A DNA stretch of 40,558 bases from Bacteroidota bacterium (GTDB lineage Bacteria; Bacteroidota; Bacteroidia; Bacteroidales; GCA-2711565): positions 1-40,558 of the forward strand of contig PIVJ01000018.1 of assembly GCA_003353955.1 (NCBI GenBank). The letters run 5' to 3'. The notes below the pieces were generated by a model that was not told the origin of the DNA, did not search any database, and saw only the letters and a program-made list of their open reading frames with translations. Each line of letters starts with the position of its first letter. The stretch's first letter is position 1. Of the stretch, positions 18,317-26,286 are shown one piece after another. The translations under genes were made by a program, and so were the position numbers.

Positions 18317-18378
18317 CAGGGGGTAGAACATGGAGTGAATACTGGTAGGTTTACTCCTCGCCCTCTGACTTTTTTTTT
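18317..18378 (+). terminator. terminator after paralog A
   Basis: CAGGGGG pairs with CCCTCTG (one G-U), and inside it GGAGT pairs with ACTCC. The structure is followed by nine T. This two-tier hairpin should insulate the upstream gene from the sigma factor gene, whose GTG start is only 24 nt further on. Confidence 0.65.
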
Positions 18379-18401
18379 GTAACTTGGCTTAAACTATATC
18401 G

Positions 18402-18950
18402 GTGAAGAAAGACGAATTAAAGAGGATTGAAGAAATTAGTAAGGGAAATATAAAAGAATTTGAAGCACTATTCAGAGAATTTTATCGACCCTTATTGTTA
18501 TATGCAATTAAAATTCTCAGGAAAGAAGCAGAGGCTGAAGAAATTGTACAAGATTTGTTCTTTAACATATGGAGAAACAGAGAAAAATTAACTATTAATG
18601 TTTCCGTTACATCTTATTTATATAGCGCCATCAGAAATAATTGTTTACAACACATTAAGAGGCAAAAGATAAAAACAAGATATCAGGATTATTTAAGATC
18701 ACAACCGGTAACCATTATACAACCAATTGAATCTCTGGAATACCAAGAATTGCATCAAAAAATCAACACTGTTATGGATGATTTACCATATCGATGCCAG
18801 GAGATCTTTAAACTCAGTAGATTTCAGGGTTTAAAGTATCAGGAAATAGCTGATCAATTATCCATATCAATAAAAACGGTAGAAGCGAACATGACTAAGG
18901 CGTTAAAACATTTCAGAAGAAAATTAAGTGAATACACCCTTAGTGCGTAA
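18402..18950 (+). CDS. ECF sigma factor (FecI-like, Bacteroidota type)
   Basis: This is a 182-residue RNA polymerase sigma factor. Region 2 (about 12-80) includes FEALFREFYRPLLLYAIKIL, AEEIVQDLFFNIWRNRE and SYLYSAIRNNCLQH. Region 4 (about 120-175) carries the helix-turn-helix FKLSRFQGLKYQEIADQLS and SIKTVEANM. This is the standard layout of FecI-type sigma factors that are held by a membrane FecR. The start is GTG 18402; no closer ATG exists. The next gene is its likely anti-sigma. No target promoter can be recognised here, but the flanking paralogs are obvious candidate targets. Confidence 0.93.
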   Translation: MKKDELKRIEEISKGNIKEFEALFREFYRPLLLYAIKILRKEAEAEEIVQDLFFNIWRNREKLTINVSVTSYLYSAIRNNCLQHIKRQKIKTRYQDYLRSQPVTIIQPIESLEYQELHQKINTVMDDLPYRCQEIFKLSRFQGLKYQEIADQLSISIKTVEANMTKALKHFRRKLSEYTLSA

Positions 18951-18966
18951 ATTAAAGAATAACAGG

Positions 18967-19956
18967 ATGAATACAAAACAACATACAGAATACTGGAGTA
19001 AAATGACTAAGTATTATTCTCGTGAGTTATCTCATGAGGAACAATTATCATTTGAAAAATGGGCAGATATAATAGATGGGAAAAAATTACTAATTAATAT
19101 GAATGAAGATTTGGAGAAGATTGATAACGCAAACTTTAGTTGCGAGAAAACAACCGATCAGGCATGGTCAGAATTATACTCAAAAATAAAAAACACTGAA
19201 CAAACTATTCCAACTGAAACCAGGAGAATAAGTCCGATGAAGTTATTTTATAGGGCTGCAGCTGTTTTATTAATTGTATTTGGAATGAGTTGGATATTTA
19301 TGCAACTAATTCATAAAGATGAACTAAAACTTATAACCGAGTATTCTCAATCAGACATTACATTACCCGATGGATCCATCGTTCATTTAAATGCAAATAG
19401 TAAATTGATCTATCCTAAATCTTTTAAGAATGAAACCAGAAATATTGTATTGGTTGGTGAAGCATTTTTTGATATTGTCCCAAACCCCAGTCAACCACTT
19501 ATCATATCAGCAAATAATGCCGAAATTAAAGTACTCGGCACCTCTTTTAATGTAATAGCTCATGAGGAAATAGATAAAGTCGAGGTACTCGTAGAATCAG
19601 GAATTGTAAGCTTGACATCACGATTTGATACCGAAAACGCCTTACTATTGGAGGAAGGTGATTACGGCATACTTAATAAAAACGAGTTAGAAGAAGTTAT
19701 TTTAACAGACCATAATTATCTTTCGTGGAAGAATAAGATTATCGATTTTCGGGAAGAAAACCTCGAAGACGTTATCGATGTCATCAATCACACCTATGGT
19801 GCTAATATCTTATTGGATACTGAAGTAATTAAAACCCTGAAGCTTACCTCTAAATATAACAACATACAACTTGATACTATTATCGAATCAATTTGTGTTG
19901 CATTTAATCTAAAAAAATCTGAGATTAATAATCGAATTATCTTAGCAGATAAATAA
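18967..19956 (+). CDS. FecR-family anti-sigma factor
   Basis: This inner-membrane anti-sigma has 329 residues from ATG 18967; a GTG 13 codons upstream overlaps the sigma gene and is less likely. The cytoplasmic N-terminus (about 1-88) should bind the sigma factor. One transmembrane helix follows (about 90-114; RAAAVLLIVFGMSWIF). The periplasmic FecR domain (about 120-220) has ITLPDGSIVHLNANSKL, VGEAFFDI and VLGTSFNV. A C-terminal DUF4974-like domain closes the protein (about 255-329). In the canonical system this domain contacts the STN domain of a TonB receptor; here the only STN candidate is the next gene product. The gene pair is separated by 16 nt. Confidence 0.93.
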   Translation: MNTKQHTEYWSKMTKYYSRELSHEEQLSFEKWADIIDGKKLLINMNEDLEKIDNANFSCEKTTDQAWSELYSKIKNTEQTIPTETRRISPMKLFYRAAAVLLIVFGMSWIFMQLIHKDELKLITEYSQSDITLPDGSIVHLNANSKLIYPKSFKNETRNIVLVGEAFFDIVPNPSQPLIISANNAEIKVLGTSFNVIAHEEIDKVEVLVESGIVSLTSRFDTENALLLEEGDYGILNKNELEEVILTDHNYLSWKNKIIDFREENLEDVIDVINHTYGANILLDTEVIKTLKLTSKYNNIQLDTIIESICVAFNLKKSEINNRIILADK

Positions 19957-19972
19957 AATTAAAACAACTGCT

Positions 19973-21505
19973 TTGTTCAAGAAACCAGTTACTATACTTA
20001 TATTAATTTCTCTTAGTTTCAACTCCTTTACTCAGGAGCATACTTTGTATCAACCCATTAGTATAAAATTCCCTTCTGTTTCGCTTGATTCTGCATTGAA
20101 TTTACTTGAATCCCAAATCGATGTGAATTTTACATATAATTCTGATTATGCGCAATCAAAAGAATTAATTGATGCAACTTTTACGCAAACTCCGCTGAGC
20201 ATTGTATTAGATAGTTTGTTTAGCAATCCATTTCTAACCTACAAATTAATAGATAAACAATTGGTAATTTATTGGAAAGAAGCAGAAAAAAGAAATAAAA
20301 TTCTAAGTGAGAAGGCTGAGACAGCAATCGAAATGAGTTATACTTTAAGCGGGCTGTTAATTGATTCGAAAACAAAAAATAAAATTCCTTTCGCCAGCAT
20401 CGGAATCTTAAACCACACTCTCGGAACCATAGCCAATAATGATGGCAGATTCTCACTTACATATAGCGAAGGTAATTTAAATGACACCTTGGTATTTAAC
20501 CACTTAGGCTATTCAAGATTATCCATACTCTTAACAGGAAATAATCCGGATAGTATTTACGAACTGGTTCAGCAATCCATATCTTTGCAGGAAGTCGTTA
20601 TTCGAAGTGTTGATCCAAGATCTTTAATCAAGCAGGCACTGGAACATAAACTCGACAATTATAATGTTAATCCATTCATCCACAGAGCCTTTTATCGAGA
20701 GATTGTTAAGAGAGGCAAAAAATTTATGGTTTATACCGAAGGCATTTTTGATATTTTTAAAACTGCATACCGCCCAACCCTGTTTAATGATCAAGTTAAG
20801 CTTATTAAACAACGTAAGTTCACTAACATTTCATCGAAGGATACCGTATTAATTAAACTTCATGGAGGATTAAGCGCAAGCTTGCACCTGGATGTTATCA
20901 AGAATCCGGTATCATTTATAAACAGGGAAAGTATTGATGATTACAACTATTTTATGAGGGATGTAGTGACGATAAATGATGAACTTGTTTATGAAATTGA
21001 ATTCAAGCAAAAATCAGCAAATGATGAAATAATGTTTGAGGGCAAAGTTTATCTTGAAATAAGCAACCTGGCAATTGTGCAGGTTAATTTCCGATATAGC
21101 CGGCAATCTATAAAGGCATTAAAGAATAGTTTTATTATTTGGCAAAGCCGAAATATTAAAGCGCATCCCATTGAAGCTGAATACAGTGTCAGCTATAAAA
21201 AACATCAAGGGCTATATTATATAAATCACATCAAAGGTTATTTGAAATTAAGAGTGAGAAAAAAGAGAAAACTTTTGTCTTCTGTTTATAAAACTTCATT
21301 TGAAATGATATCGACAGATTTGAACACAGAAAATGTATCACGCTTTGACAGAGGAGAAACGATCCGAAAAAGTAATATTTTCAGCGATTTGAATACACTT
21401 TATAGCAATCGGTATTGGGGCAATAATAACTTCATAATTCCCGAAGATGATCTTGGCAAGGCATTGTCCCGCTTTAAACTGGAAGAACTAATATTAGAGA
21501 AATAG
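19973..21505 (+). CDS. STN and CarboxypepD_reg protein without a TonB barrel, paralog B
   Basis: This 510-residue exported protein starts at TTG 19973, 17 nt after the FecR stop. It has a short signal peptide (about 1-20), then a secretin/TonB short N-terminal (STN)-like domain (about 26-102; FPSVSLDSALNLLESQ, NFTYNSDY, YKLIDKQLVIYW). A CarboxypepD_reg domain follows (about 125-205; GLLIDSKTKNKIPFASI, NDGRFSL). The final 290 residues form the unnamed domain shared with paralog A (AFYREIVKRG, NDQVKLI, DTVLIKLHGG, DVIKNPVSFI, NRYWGNNN). A SusC/TonB receptor would be about twice this length and have a plug and barrel; neither is visible. The STN domain suggests it signals to FecR. Confidence 0.78.
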   Translation: MFKKPVTILILISLSFNSFTQEHTLYQPISIKFPSVSLDSALNLLESQIDVNFTYNSDYAQSKELIDATFTQTPLSIVLDSLFSNPFLTYKLIDKQLVIYWKEAEKRNKILSEKAETAIEMSYTLSGLLIDSKTKNKIPFASIGILNHTLGTIANNDGRFSLTYSEGNLNDTLVFNHLGYSRLSILLTGNNPDSIYELVQQSISLQEVVIRSVDPRSLIKQALEHKLDNYNVNPFIHRAFYREIVKRGKKFMVYTEGIFDIFKTAYRPTLFNDQVKLIKQRKFTNISSKDTVLIKLHGGLSASLHLDVIKNPVSFINRESIDDYNYFMRDVVTINDELVYEIEFKQKSANDEIMFEGKVYLEISNLAIVQVNFRYSRQSIKALKNSFIIWQSRNIKAHPIEAEYSVSYKKHQGLYYINHIKGYLKLRVRKKRKLLSSVYKTSFEMISTDLNTENVSRFDRGETIRKSNIFSDLNTLYSNRYWGNNNFIIPEDDLGKALSRFKLEELILEK

Positions 21506-21559
21506 GATAAAGTCTATAACTCCTTTACCCTATTCGATCAGTGCAATTACTAAAAATCT

Positions 21560-21567
21560 TACCTTTG
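21560..21567 (+). promoter_or_regulatory. -7 box candidate for the DMT transporter gene
   Basis: TACCTTTG matches TAnnTTTG and lies 28 nt before the ATG at 21596. No clear -33 TTTG is seen at the expected distance. Confidence 0.35.
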
Positions 21568-21595
21568 CTCACCAAATACCACTTCATAAAATACG

Positions 21596-22525
21596 ATGAT
21601 CAGAACCAGAAACTCAATTATTACAGGCGCTGTTGCCATTAGTTTTTCAGCAGTATTATGGGGGCTTGATGGGGTGGTATTAACTCCCAGACTGTATAAT
21701 CTAAATGTGTTTTATGTTGTGTTTATGCTGCATGCAATTCCCTTTCTTTTCATAAATATTTTCTTTGCAAAACAATATGCCAAGATTAAGATTTTTAGCA
21801 CAGAAGATTATATTACATTGCTGATAATTTCTCTTTTCGGGGGTGCCATCGGAACACTTTCGATTGTAAAGGCTTTATTTCTCATTAACTTCCAACAGCT
21901 GACTGTTGTAATCCTCCTTCAAAAATTACAACCCGTATTTGCCATCGCACTAGCATCAATCCTATTAAAAGAAAAGCTTCGAAAAAATTTCATAATGTGG
22001 GGAAGTATCGCAATCATTTCGGGTTATTTCATGACTTTTGGATTTAAACTCCCAAACTTTGATTCCGGGGTAAATACCATTTATGCAGCTTTATTAGCCC
22101 TTCTCGCCGCATTATCATTCGGTAGCTCAACTGTCTTCAGCAAAAAAATACTTAATAAGTACGATTATAAAACCGCAACATTTTATCGTTATGGATTTAC
22201 TACCGTTATCATGCTCATTGTATTGCTGGTATCAGGAGCATATACTCAATTTAACCTTACAACCAGTCAAAACTGGTTATTCTTCTCCATTATAGCCTTA
22301 ACCACCGGATCAGGTGCTATTTTCCTTTATTACTATGGATTAATGCGCGTTAAAGCGATTATCGCTACAATCTGCGAATTATTCTTTCCAAGCTCAGCTA
22401 TACTATTCGACTATTTTGTAAACGGAGCAATCCTTTCAACCGTACAATGGATAAGTGCTGTAATTATGATTTTTGCCATTATAAGTTTAAATGCCGGAAA
22501 TACTAAGGTTAGTGCAACAAAATAG
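21596..22525 (+). CDS. EamA/DMT-family membrane transporter
   Basis: This 309-residue integral membrane protein has about ten hydrophobic helices arranged as two EamA repeats (about 10-145 and 160-300). The ends of the repeats show the typical KLQPVFAIALASILLKEKL segment and the parallel ELFFPSSAILFDYFV. Family members export metabolites such as amino acids or nucleosides, or are of unknown substrate. It stands alone after a weak gap, followed by the DUF2007 gene on the same strand 52 nt later. The substrate cannot be inferred from the sequence. Confidence 0.88.
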   Translation: MIRTRNSIITGAVAISFSAVLWGLDGVVLTPRLYNLNVFYVVFMLHAIPFLFINIFFAKQYAKIKIFSTEDYITLLIISLFGGAIGTLSIVKALFLINFQQLTVVILLQKLQPVFAIALASILLKEKLRKNFIMWGSIAIISGYFMTFGFKLPNFDSGVNTIYAALLALLAALSFGSSTVFSKKILNKYDYKTATFYRYGFTTVIMLIVLLVSGAYTQFNLTTSQNWLFFSIIALTTGSGAIFLYYYGLMRVKAIIATICELFFPSSAILFDYFVNGAILSTVQWISAVIMIFAIISLNAGNTKVSATK

Positions 22526-22577
22526 TTTTTTTAAAGTTATTTCTATAACTTTACTTTAGATCATAACTTACCATATT

Positions 22578-22823
22578 ATGTCAGATAGTAGTAAACTAAA
22601 ACTGGTATTTACCGGTTCGGCGGTTGAAGCAGGTTTCGTTAAAAACATTTTAGAGGACAATCGAATTGGATGCCACGTTCGAGATACATTGAGGGAGAGT
22701 AGTGTTGCGGGCTGGGCTTCCGGTGCTCCAGAAGATTCTAATCTTGTTTTTGTTTCAGAACATCATGAAGGAGAAGCCAAGAAACTTCTTGCTGAATTTT
22801 TAGATTCAGAGGTATCAGAGTGA
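22578..22823 (+). CDS. DUF2007-type small protein
   Basis: This 81-residue cytoplasmic protein has a ferredoxin-like DUF2007 pattern: VFTGSAVEAGFVKNILEDNRI, then VFVSEHHEGEAKKLL. The family is common in Bacteroidota and annotated as putative signal-transducing, but without a proven role. Its TGA is one base from the ATG of the class-IV aminotransferase, so the two are cotranscribed and probably translationally coupled. Confidence 0.8.
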   Translation: MSDSSKLKLVFTGSAVEAGFVKNILEDNRIGCHVRDTLRESSVAGWASGAPEDSNLVFVSEHHEGEAKKLLAEFLDSEVSE

Positions 22824-22824
22824 G

Positions 22825-23658
22825 ATGAACATAATGAAGGCAGAGTTATCCCAATATTATCTTAATGGACGCTGGGAGTCAGCAAACACATTTCAACACA
22901 AAATCTTTGATAAGGGCACGTCAATTTACGAGGTAATAAGAATCATTGATGGGATCCCACTATTCCTGGAAGATCACTTAAACAGGCTGGTTAACTCAGC
23001 AAAGTTAATTGATTTTAATCTTTTAAAAACCAAAATCAAACTTGAAGAAATCATTAAACACTTGATACGGAATAACTTAGCTACAAATGAGAATATTCAG
23101 CTTGTCGTAAATTATTCCAAAAACAAAGCTCAGAATCAACTTGCTTGTTTTTTTATTAAATCATCCTATCCAAATTCAGCCATGTACGAGAATGGGATTC
23201 TCTGTCAACTTCATCATGCTGAGAGAAGCAACCCAAACGTTAAACAAATAGATGCAAAGCTCAGAAGAGATACAAATGCTAATATCAAAAGTAATGAAGT
23301 TTATGAAGTTATTCTGGTCGATAATCGTGGCTATATCACTGAGGGAAGCCGATCGAACATATTTCTCGTAAAAGATGAATGTGTGTTTACTCCACCATTC
23401 AGCAGGGTCTTACCCGGTATAACCCTTCAATATATTTTTAAGTGTTGTAAAGAGAATAACATCCCCATAATAGAAAAATCAATTCAGGCGAGAGAAATTA
23501 ATAATTATGAAGCAGCATTCTTAACAGGAACTTCACCAAAGGTGCTGCCAATAAATAGAATTGGGGAGGCACAGTTTGATCCGCAATCTCCCCTACTCCA
23601 AAAAATCCGTAGCTTATACAACCAGGCTATTTCTGACTATTTAAAGTTTAGAAGTTGA
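22825..23658 (+). CDS. class-IV PLP aminotransferase or lyase
   Basis: This 277-residue fold-type IV PLP enzyme belongs to the group that includes branched-chain aminotransferase, D-amino-acid aminotransferase and aminodeoxychorismate lyase. The N-terminal domain has FDKGTSIYEVIRIIDG. The likely PLP lysine is in QIDAKLRRDTNAN, matching the DIK segment of D-amino-acid aminotransferase. The cofactor-phosphate loop reads YITEGSRSNIF, followed by LPGITLQ and FLTGTSPKVLPI. It could supply the final transamination missing from the ilv-leu operon, but the second substrate-loop residues do not clearly match IlvE. It is convergent with the broken DsrE gene, 4 nt away. Confidence 0.85.
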   Translation: MNIMKAELSQYYLNGRWESANTFQHKIFDKGTSIYEVIRIIDGIPLFLEDHLNRLVNSAKLIDFNLLKTKIKLEEIIKHLIRNNLATNENIQLVVNYSKNKAQNQLACFFIKSSYPNSAMYENGILCQLHHAERSNPNVKQIDAKLRRDTNANIKSNEVYEVILVDNRGYITEGSRSNIFLVKDECVFTPPFSRVLPGITLQYIFKCCKENNIPIIEKSIQAREINNYEAAFLTGTSPKVLPINRIGEAQFDPQSPLLQKIRSLYNQAISDYLKFRS

Positions 23659-23662
23659 GGCA

Positions 23663-24115
23663 TTAAGAAGTTACTACGTGCCAATCTCCTTTGATATATT
23701 TGGTTAATTCCTGTCCGGCATCGAACATTAAGTCCAATATCCTCAAGCTTATCATATACACCATATGAATCAGCGCAGGCTTTGCATGCAAGAGTAACTA
23801 TATCTACATTCTGCATTTCTTTTACATAATCCTGTAATTCATTATCTTCAGACAATAGTTTTGCGGATGGCTCCCGAGAAAGGAAAGTAATTTCTTCCCA
23901 GCAATCGTATTTCTTTGCGGCGAAGATGTACATAAATACCATATCAAGTGCAACATCACGGTCGCCACTAGAGCATACTACAACTAGTTTACTGGAATTA
24001 TCAACTTCTTCAGTATCTGTCTTAGGAGCACCCTGAGGATTATTAGCGAAACTTGAAATTGTCATAAATAAAAAAAACAACCTAAGTGTTAGGATTAGTT
24101 TTTTGTTGTTTCCAT
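23663..24115 (-). pseudogene. DsrE-like secreted protein, disrupted by two indels
   Basis: The central frame encodes a DsrE/DsrF-fold protein: KLVVVCSSGDRDVALDMV, VDIVTLACKACADSYGVYDKL, with a conserved Cys. Both ends are out of frame. At the 5' end, ATG 24115 starts METTK but an A6 run (24104-24099) is one base short. Restoring it gives a proper signal peptide, KKLILTLRLFFLFMTISSFA. At the 3' end, a shift at 23720 moves from VR into AGQELTKYIKGDWHVVTS, which then stops at 23663, leaving a clean 4-nt gap to the convergent gene. Without the shift the frame runs into that neighbour. This may be a real decaying gene or sequencing error. Confidence 0.7.
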
Positions 24116-24172
24116 AGTTAATATTTAAGTGTATAAAATAATAAAAGGGAAATAAATGTAGTAAGTTTTGGT

Positions 24173-24180
24173 TACATTTG
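24173..24180 (+). promoter_or_regulatory. -7 box candidate for the YccF gene
   Basis: TACATTTG fits TAnnTTTG, 16 nt before the ATG at 24197. A -33 element is not clear. Confidence 0.4.
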
Positions 24181-24196
24181 AATTATATCTAACACT

Positions 24197-24574
24197 ATGA
24201 AAACCTTAGGAAATTTAATCTGGCTATTATTTGGCGGTTTATGGGTAGCCATTGAATACTTTATTGCAAGTATATTATTAATGATTACCATCATCGGTAT
24301 TCCGTTCGGATTCCAAACATTGAAATTGGCGAGTTTGGCTCTTTGGCCCTTTGATCGTGATGTTGTGCCAAGCCATCATGGTACGGGTTGTTTATCTACC
24401 CTCATGAATATTATTTGGTTGTTTATCGGAGGGATCTGGATTGCGCTCACCCATGTATTATTTGGCGTATTATTGGCAATTACTATCATTGGCATTCCCT
24501 TTGCCATGCAACATTTTAAATTAGCATCTGTTGCTCTTACACCATTTGGTAGGGAAATTAGAACCGTGAGCTAA
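24197..24574 (+). CDS. YccF-domain inner-membrane protein
   Basis: This 125-residue membrane protein is made of two copies of the YccF unit. The first (about 1-55) has LGNLIWLLFGGLWVAIEY, MITIIGIPFGFQTLKLASLALWPF. The second (about 65-120) has MNIIWLFIGGIWIAL, ITIIGIPFAMQHFKLASVALTPFG. Each repeat holds two hydrophobic segments. The family is widespread and of unknown function. It is a single gene divergent from the DsrE pseudogene. Confidence 0.9.
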   Translation: MKTLGNLIWLLFGGLWVAIEYFIASILLMITIIGIPFGFQTLKLASLALWPFDRDVVPSHHGTGCLSTLMNIIWLFIGGIWIALTHVLFGVLLAITIIGIPFAMQHFKLASVALTPFGREIRTVS

Positions 24575-24944
24575 TAAATTTGCTTTTAATAAATTGAGTA
24601 ACTAAATAATAAATGATAATTTTAGCTTATGAGAAATATCATTCTTTTTATTGAACATTCTCTCTGTTTCTTGTAATGAAATAGAAGTGAATAATACTGA
24701 GGCTAATGTATTGAAGATAACAAAGGTGCAACACCCCTCATGAGACTCAGGGGTATCCTTTAGAGGGAATTATATCGAAATTTCTCAAAAACATGCAAGT
24801 CATGCAAAATATCGAAAGCTTTTCCGAATGACACAAGTGGCAGCGATAATTGACTCAAACGTCATTGTGAGTTGACTCAAGTATCAATTGTTTTATAATT
24901 TAGCTTACAGTTTTCAATCATCTTATTTTGTAATTTTATTTTAT
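24575..24944 (+). promoter_or_regulatory. intergenic region with paired short repeats upstream of the cyclase
   Basis: No gene is evident in this 370-nt gap. Two copies of TTGACTCAA (24850-24858 and 24872-24880) are spaced 22 nt apart, about two helical turns. Each is a near-palindrome TTGA-N-TCAA. Further up, CATGCAA is repeated at 24792 and 24801. They could be operator sites for a dimeric regulator acting on the cyclase gene; no regulator is encoded next to them. Confidence 0.35.
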
Positions 24945-26018
24945 ATGAATGATAAATACAATGCTTTTCGATCCTATAACTTTACCCCTTACATTGTCGG
25001 AGGGTTCATAATCGCGACTTTGTCCAGTGTAATCGAATATTTCATCAGAATCAACACAAACGACCCACAACAGTTTATTCCATTATTCATACGCTCACAT
25101 CTAGCCACAATTTTTTTAGCCATATCTGTTGCTGTATTCGAAAAACACTTTAAGAAAATAGCTACTCAAAGAACTTTCTTATTTCTGGTTTTAATCCGCT
25201 CAATCTCGCTTATGCTAATCATCTCATTTTGGTTATTCGTCATGAATGGAATATGGATTGGTTATCATGATCAAAAAGCTTTTTTGGAAGGTATAACAGA
25301 GTACTGGTCTGATAACATCTATATTATTAATCTGGTTAGTATTTTTATTGTGTTGACAATATTGATTGGCATATCTCAAATCACTTACCTTTTCAGAAAA
25401 GGTGAGTTCTTCAATTTTATTATTGGAAGATACCACAGGCCGAAAGAGATTGAACGTATATTCTGTTTTATTGACCTGACAGCTTCTACAACCATTGCCG
25501 AGAAACTTGAGCATCATCAGTTTGGGAATTTTTTAAAAGATTACTATGCAGATATAACCCTTGCCCTGAAGCAGACGAAGGCTGAAATTTATCTGTATGT
25601 TGGAGATGAAATTATCTTAAGCTGGACTTATAAAAATGCACTAAAGGATAACAATATGCTAAGATGCTTTTTTCTGATGAGAGACATTATACAGCAACTC
25701 AAACCCAGATACCTGGATAGATATGGATTTATTCCGGAGTTTAAATCCGGGATGCATGGAGGAAAAGTAATTGTTACATGGGTTGGTGAATTGAAAAAGG
25801 AGATCGTTTATCTGGGAGATGTTCTTAATACTACATCGAGAATACAAGAAGATTGTAAGCGGTTAGATAAAGATTTCTTAATTTCAAAAGATATATTGGA
25901 TCATATTAAAAACCTCGATGGTTTTGAGGCTACTTTTGTTGAAGAGACGATACCACGGGGTAAGGAAAAATCAATAAAACTTTTTAGTATTAAGAGGATA
26001 AAACAGAAAACCTCTTAA
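24945..26018 (+). CDS. membrane-bound class III adenylate/guanylate cyclase
   Basis: This 357-residue protein starts at ATG 24945; a TTG 19 codons upstream is less likely. The N-terminal half has about four to five membrane segments (residues ~15-155), unlike any named sensor domain I recognise. The C-terminal half (about 165-345) is a class III nucleotide cyclase domain. Metal ligands Asp177 (FCFIDLTAST) and Asp221 (YLYVGDEIILSW) are both present, and VYLGDVLNTTSRIQE supplies the usual Asn and Arg of the transition-state site. It is therefore probably active, making cAMP or cGMP on the cytoplasmic face in response to a membrane or periplasmic signal. It is a single gene with repeated short palindromes upstream. 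Confidence 0.85.
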   Translation: MNDKYNAFRSYNFTPYIVGGFIIATLSSVIEYFIRINTNDPQQFIPLFIRSHLATIFLAISVAVFEKHFKKIATQRTFLFLVLIRSISLMLIISFWLFVMNGIWIGYHDQKAFLEGITEYWSDNIYIINLVSIFIVLTILIGISQITYLFRKGEFFNFIIGRYHRPKEIERIFCFIDLTASTTIAEKLEHHQFGNFLKDYYADITLALKQTKAEIYLYVGDEIILSWTYKNALKDNNMLRCFFLMRDIIQQLKPRYLDRYGFIPEFKSGMHGGKVIVTWVGELKKEIVYLGDVLNTTSRIQEDCKRLDKDFLISKDILDHIKNLDGFEATFVEETIPRGKEKSIKLFSIKRIKQKTS

Positions 26019-26141
26019 AGCCTTTTATAAATCATAAGATTCATCAAGTAGCTCTCTGAGATTCATCAAGCAGTTTATTAAGATTTGTTAAAAGGTTTTC
26101 TTCGAAAACGGTAAAGATGAAATATGACTCCGATAATTCGT

Positions 26142-26221
26142 AGTCTCACTTTATTTATCCACTGACACACTATTGAAATGATAGCCGTATTAATCTGTTC
26201 TGTAATTCAATCAGTGAGACT
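26142..26221. repeat. inverted repeat in the gap between cyclase and fabI
   Basis: AGTCTCACT (26142-26150) and AGTGAGACT (26213-26221) are perfect 9-nt inverted copies about 62 nt apart, each followed by TTTATT. The same gap has AGATTCATCAAG repeated at 26037 and 26059 with a 22-nt period. No ORF is seen here. Confidence 0.3.
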
Positions 26222-26229
26222 TTATTATT

Positions 26230-26268
26230 AAAGAAAAGCCTGCAATCAAATTATTAATTACAGGTCTT
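26230..26268 (-). terminator. terminator after fabI
   Basis: On the minus strand AAGACCTGTAAT and ATTGCAGGCTTT pair with a short loop, with a U-rich TTTTCTTTAATAA tail. It lies 19 nt after the fabI stop. Confidence 0.65.
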
Positions 26269-26286
26269 AATGATAGTTGTAAGAAC

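Noticed and set aside
24735-24757. Possible hairpin with ACCCCT and AGGGGT arms
   Set aside because: The stem is six base pairs without a T-run, and it is not next to a gene end; too weak to annotate as a terminator.
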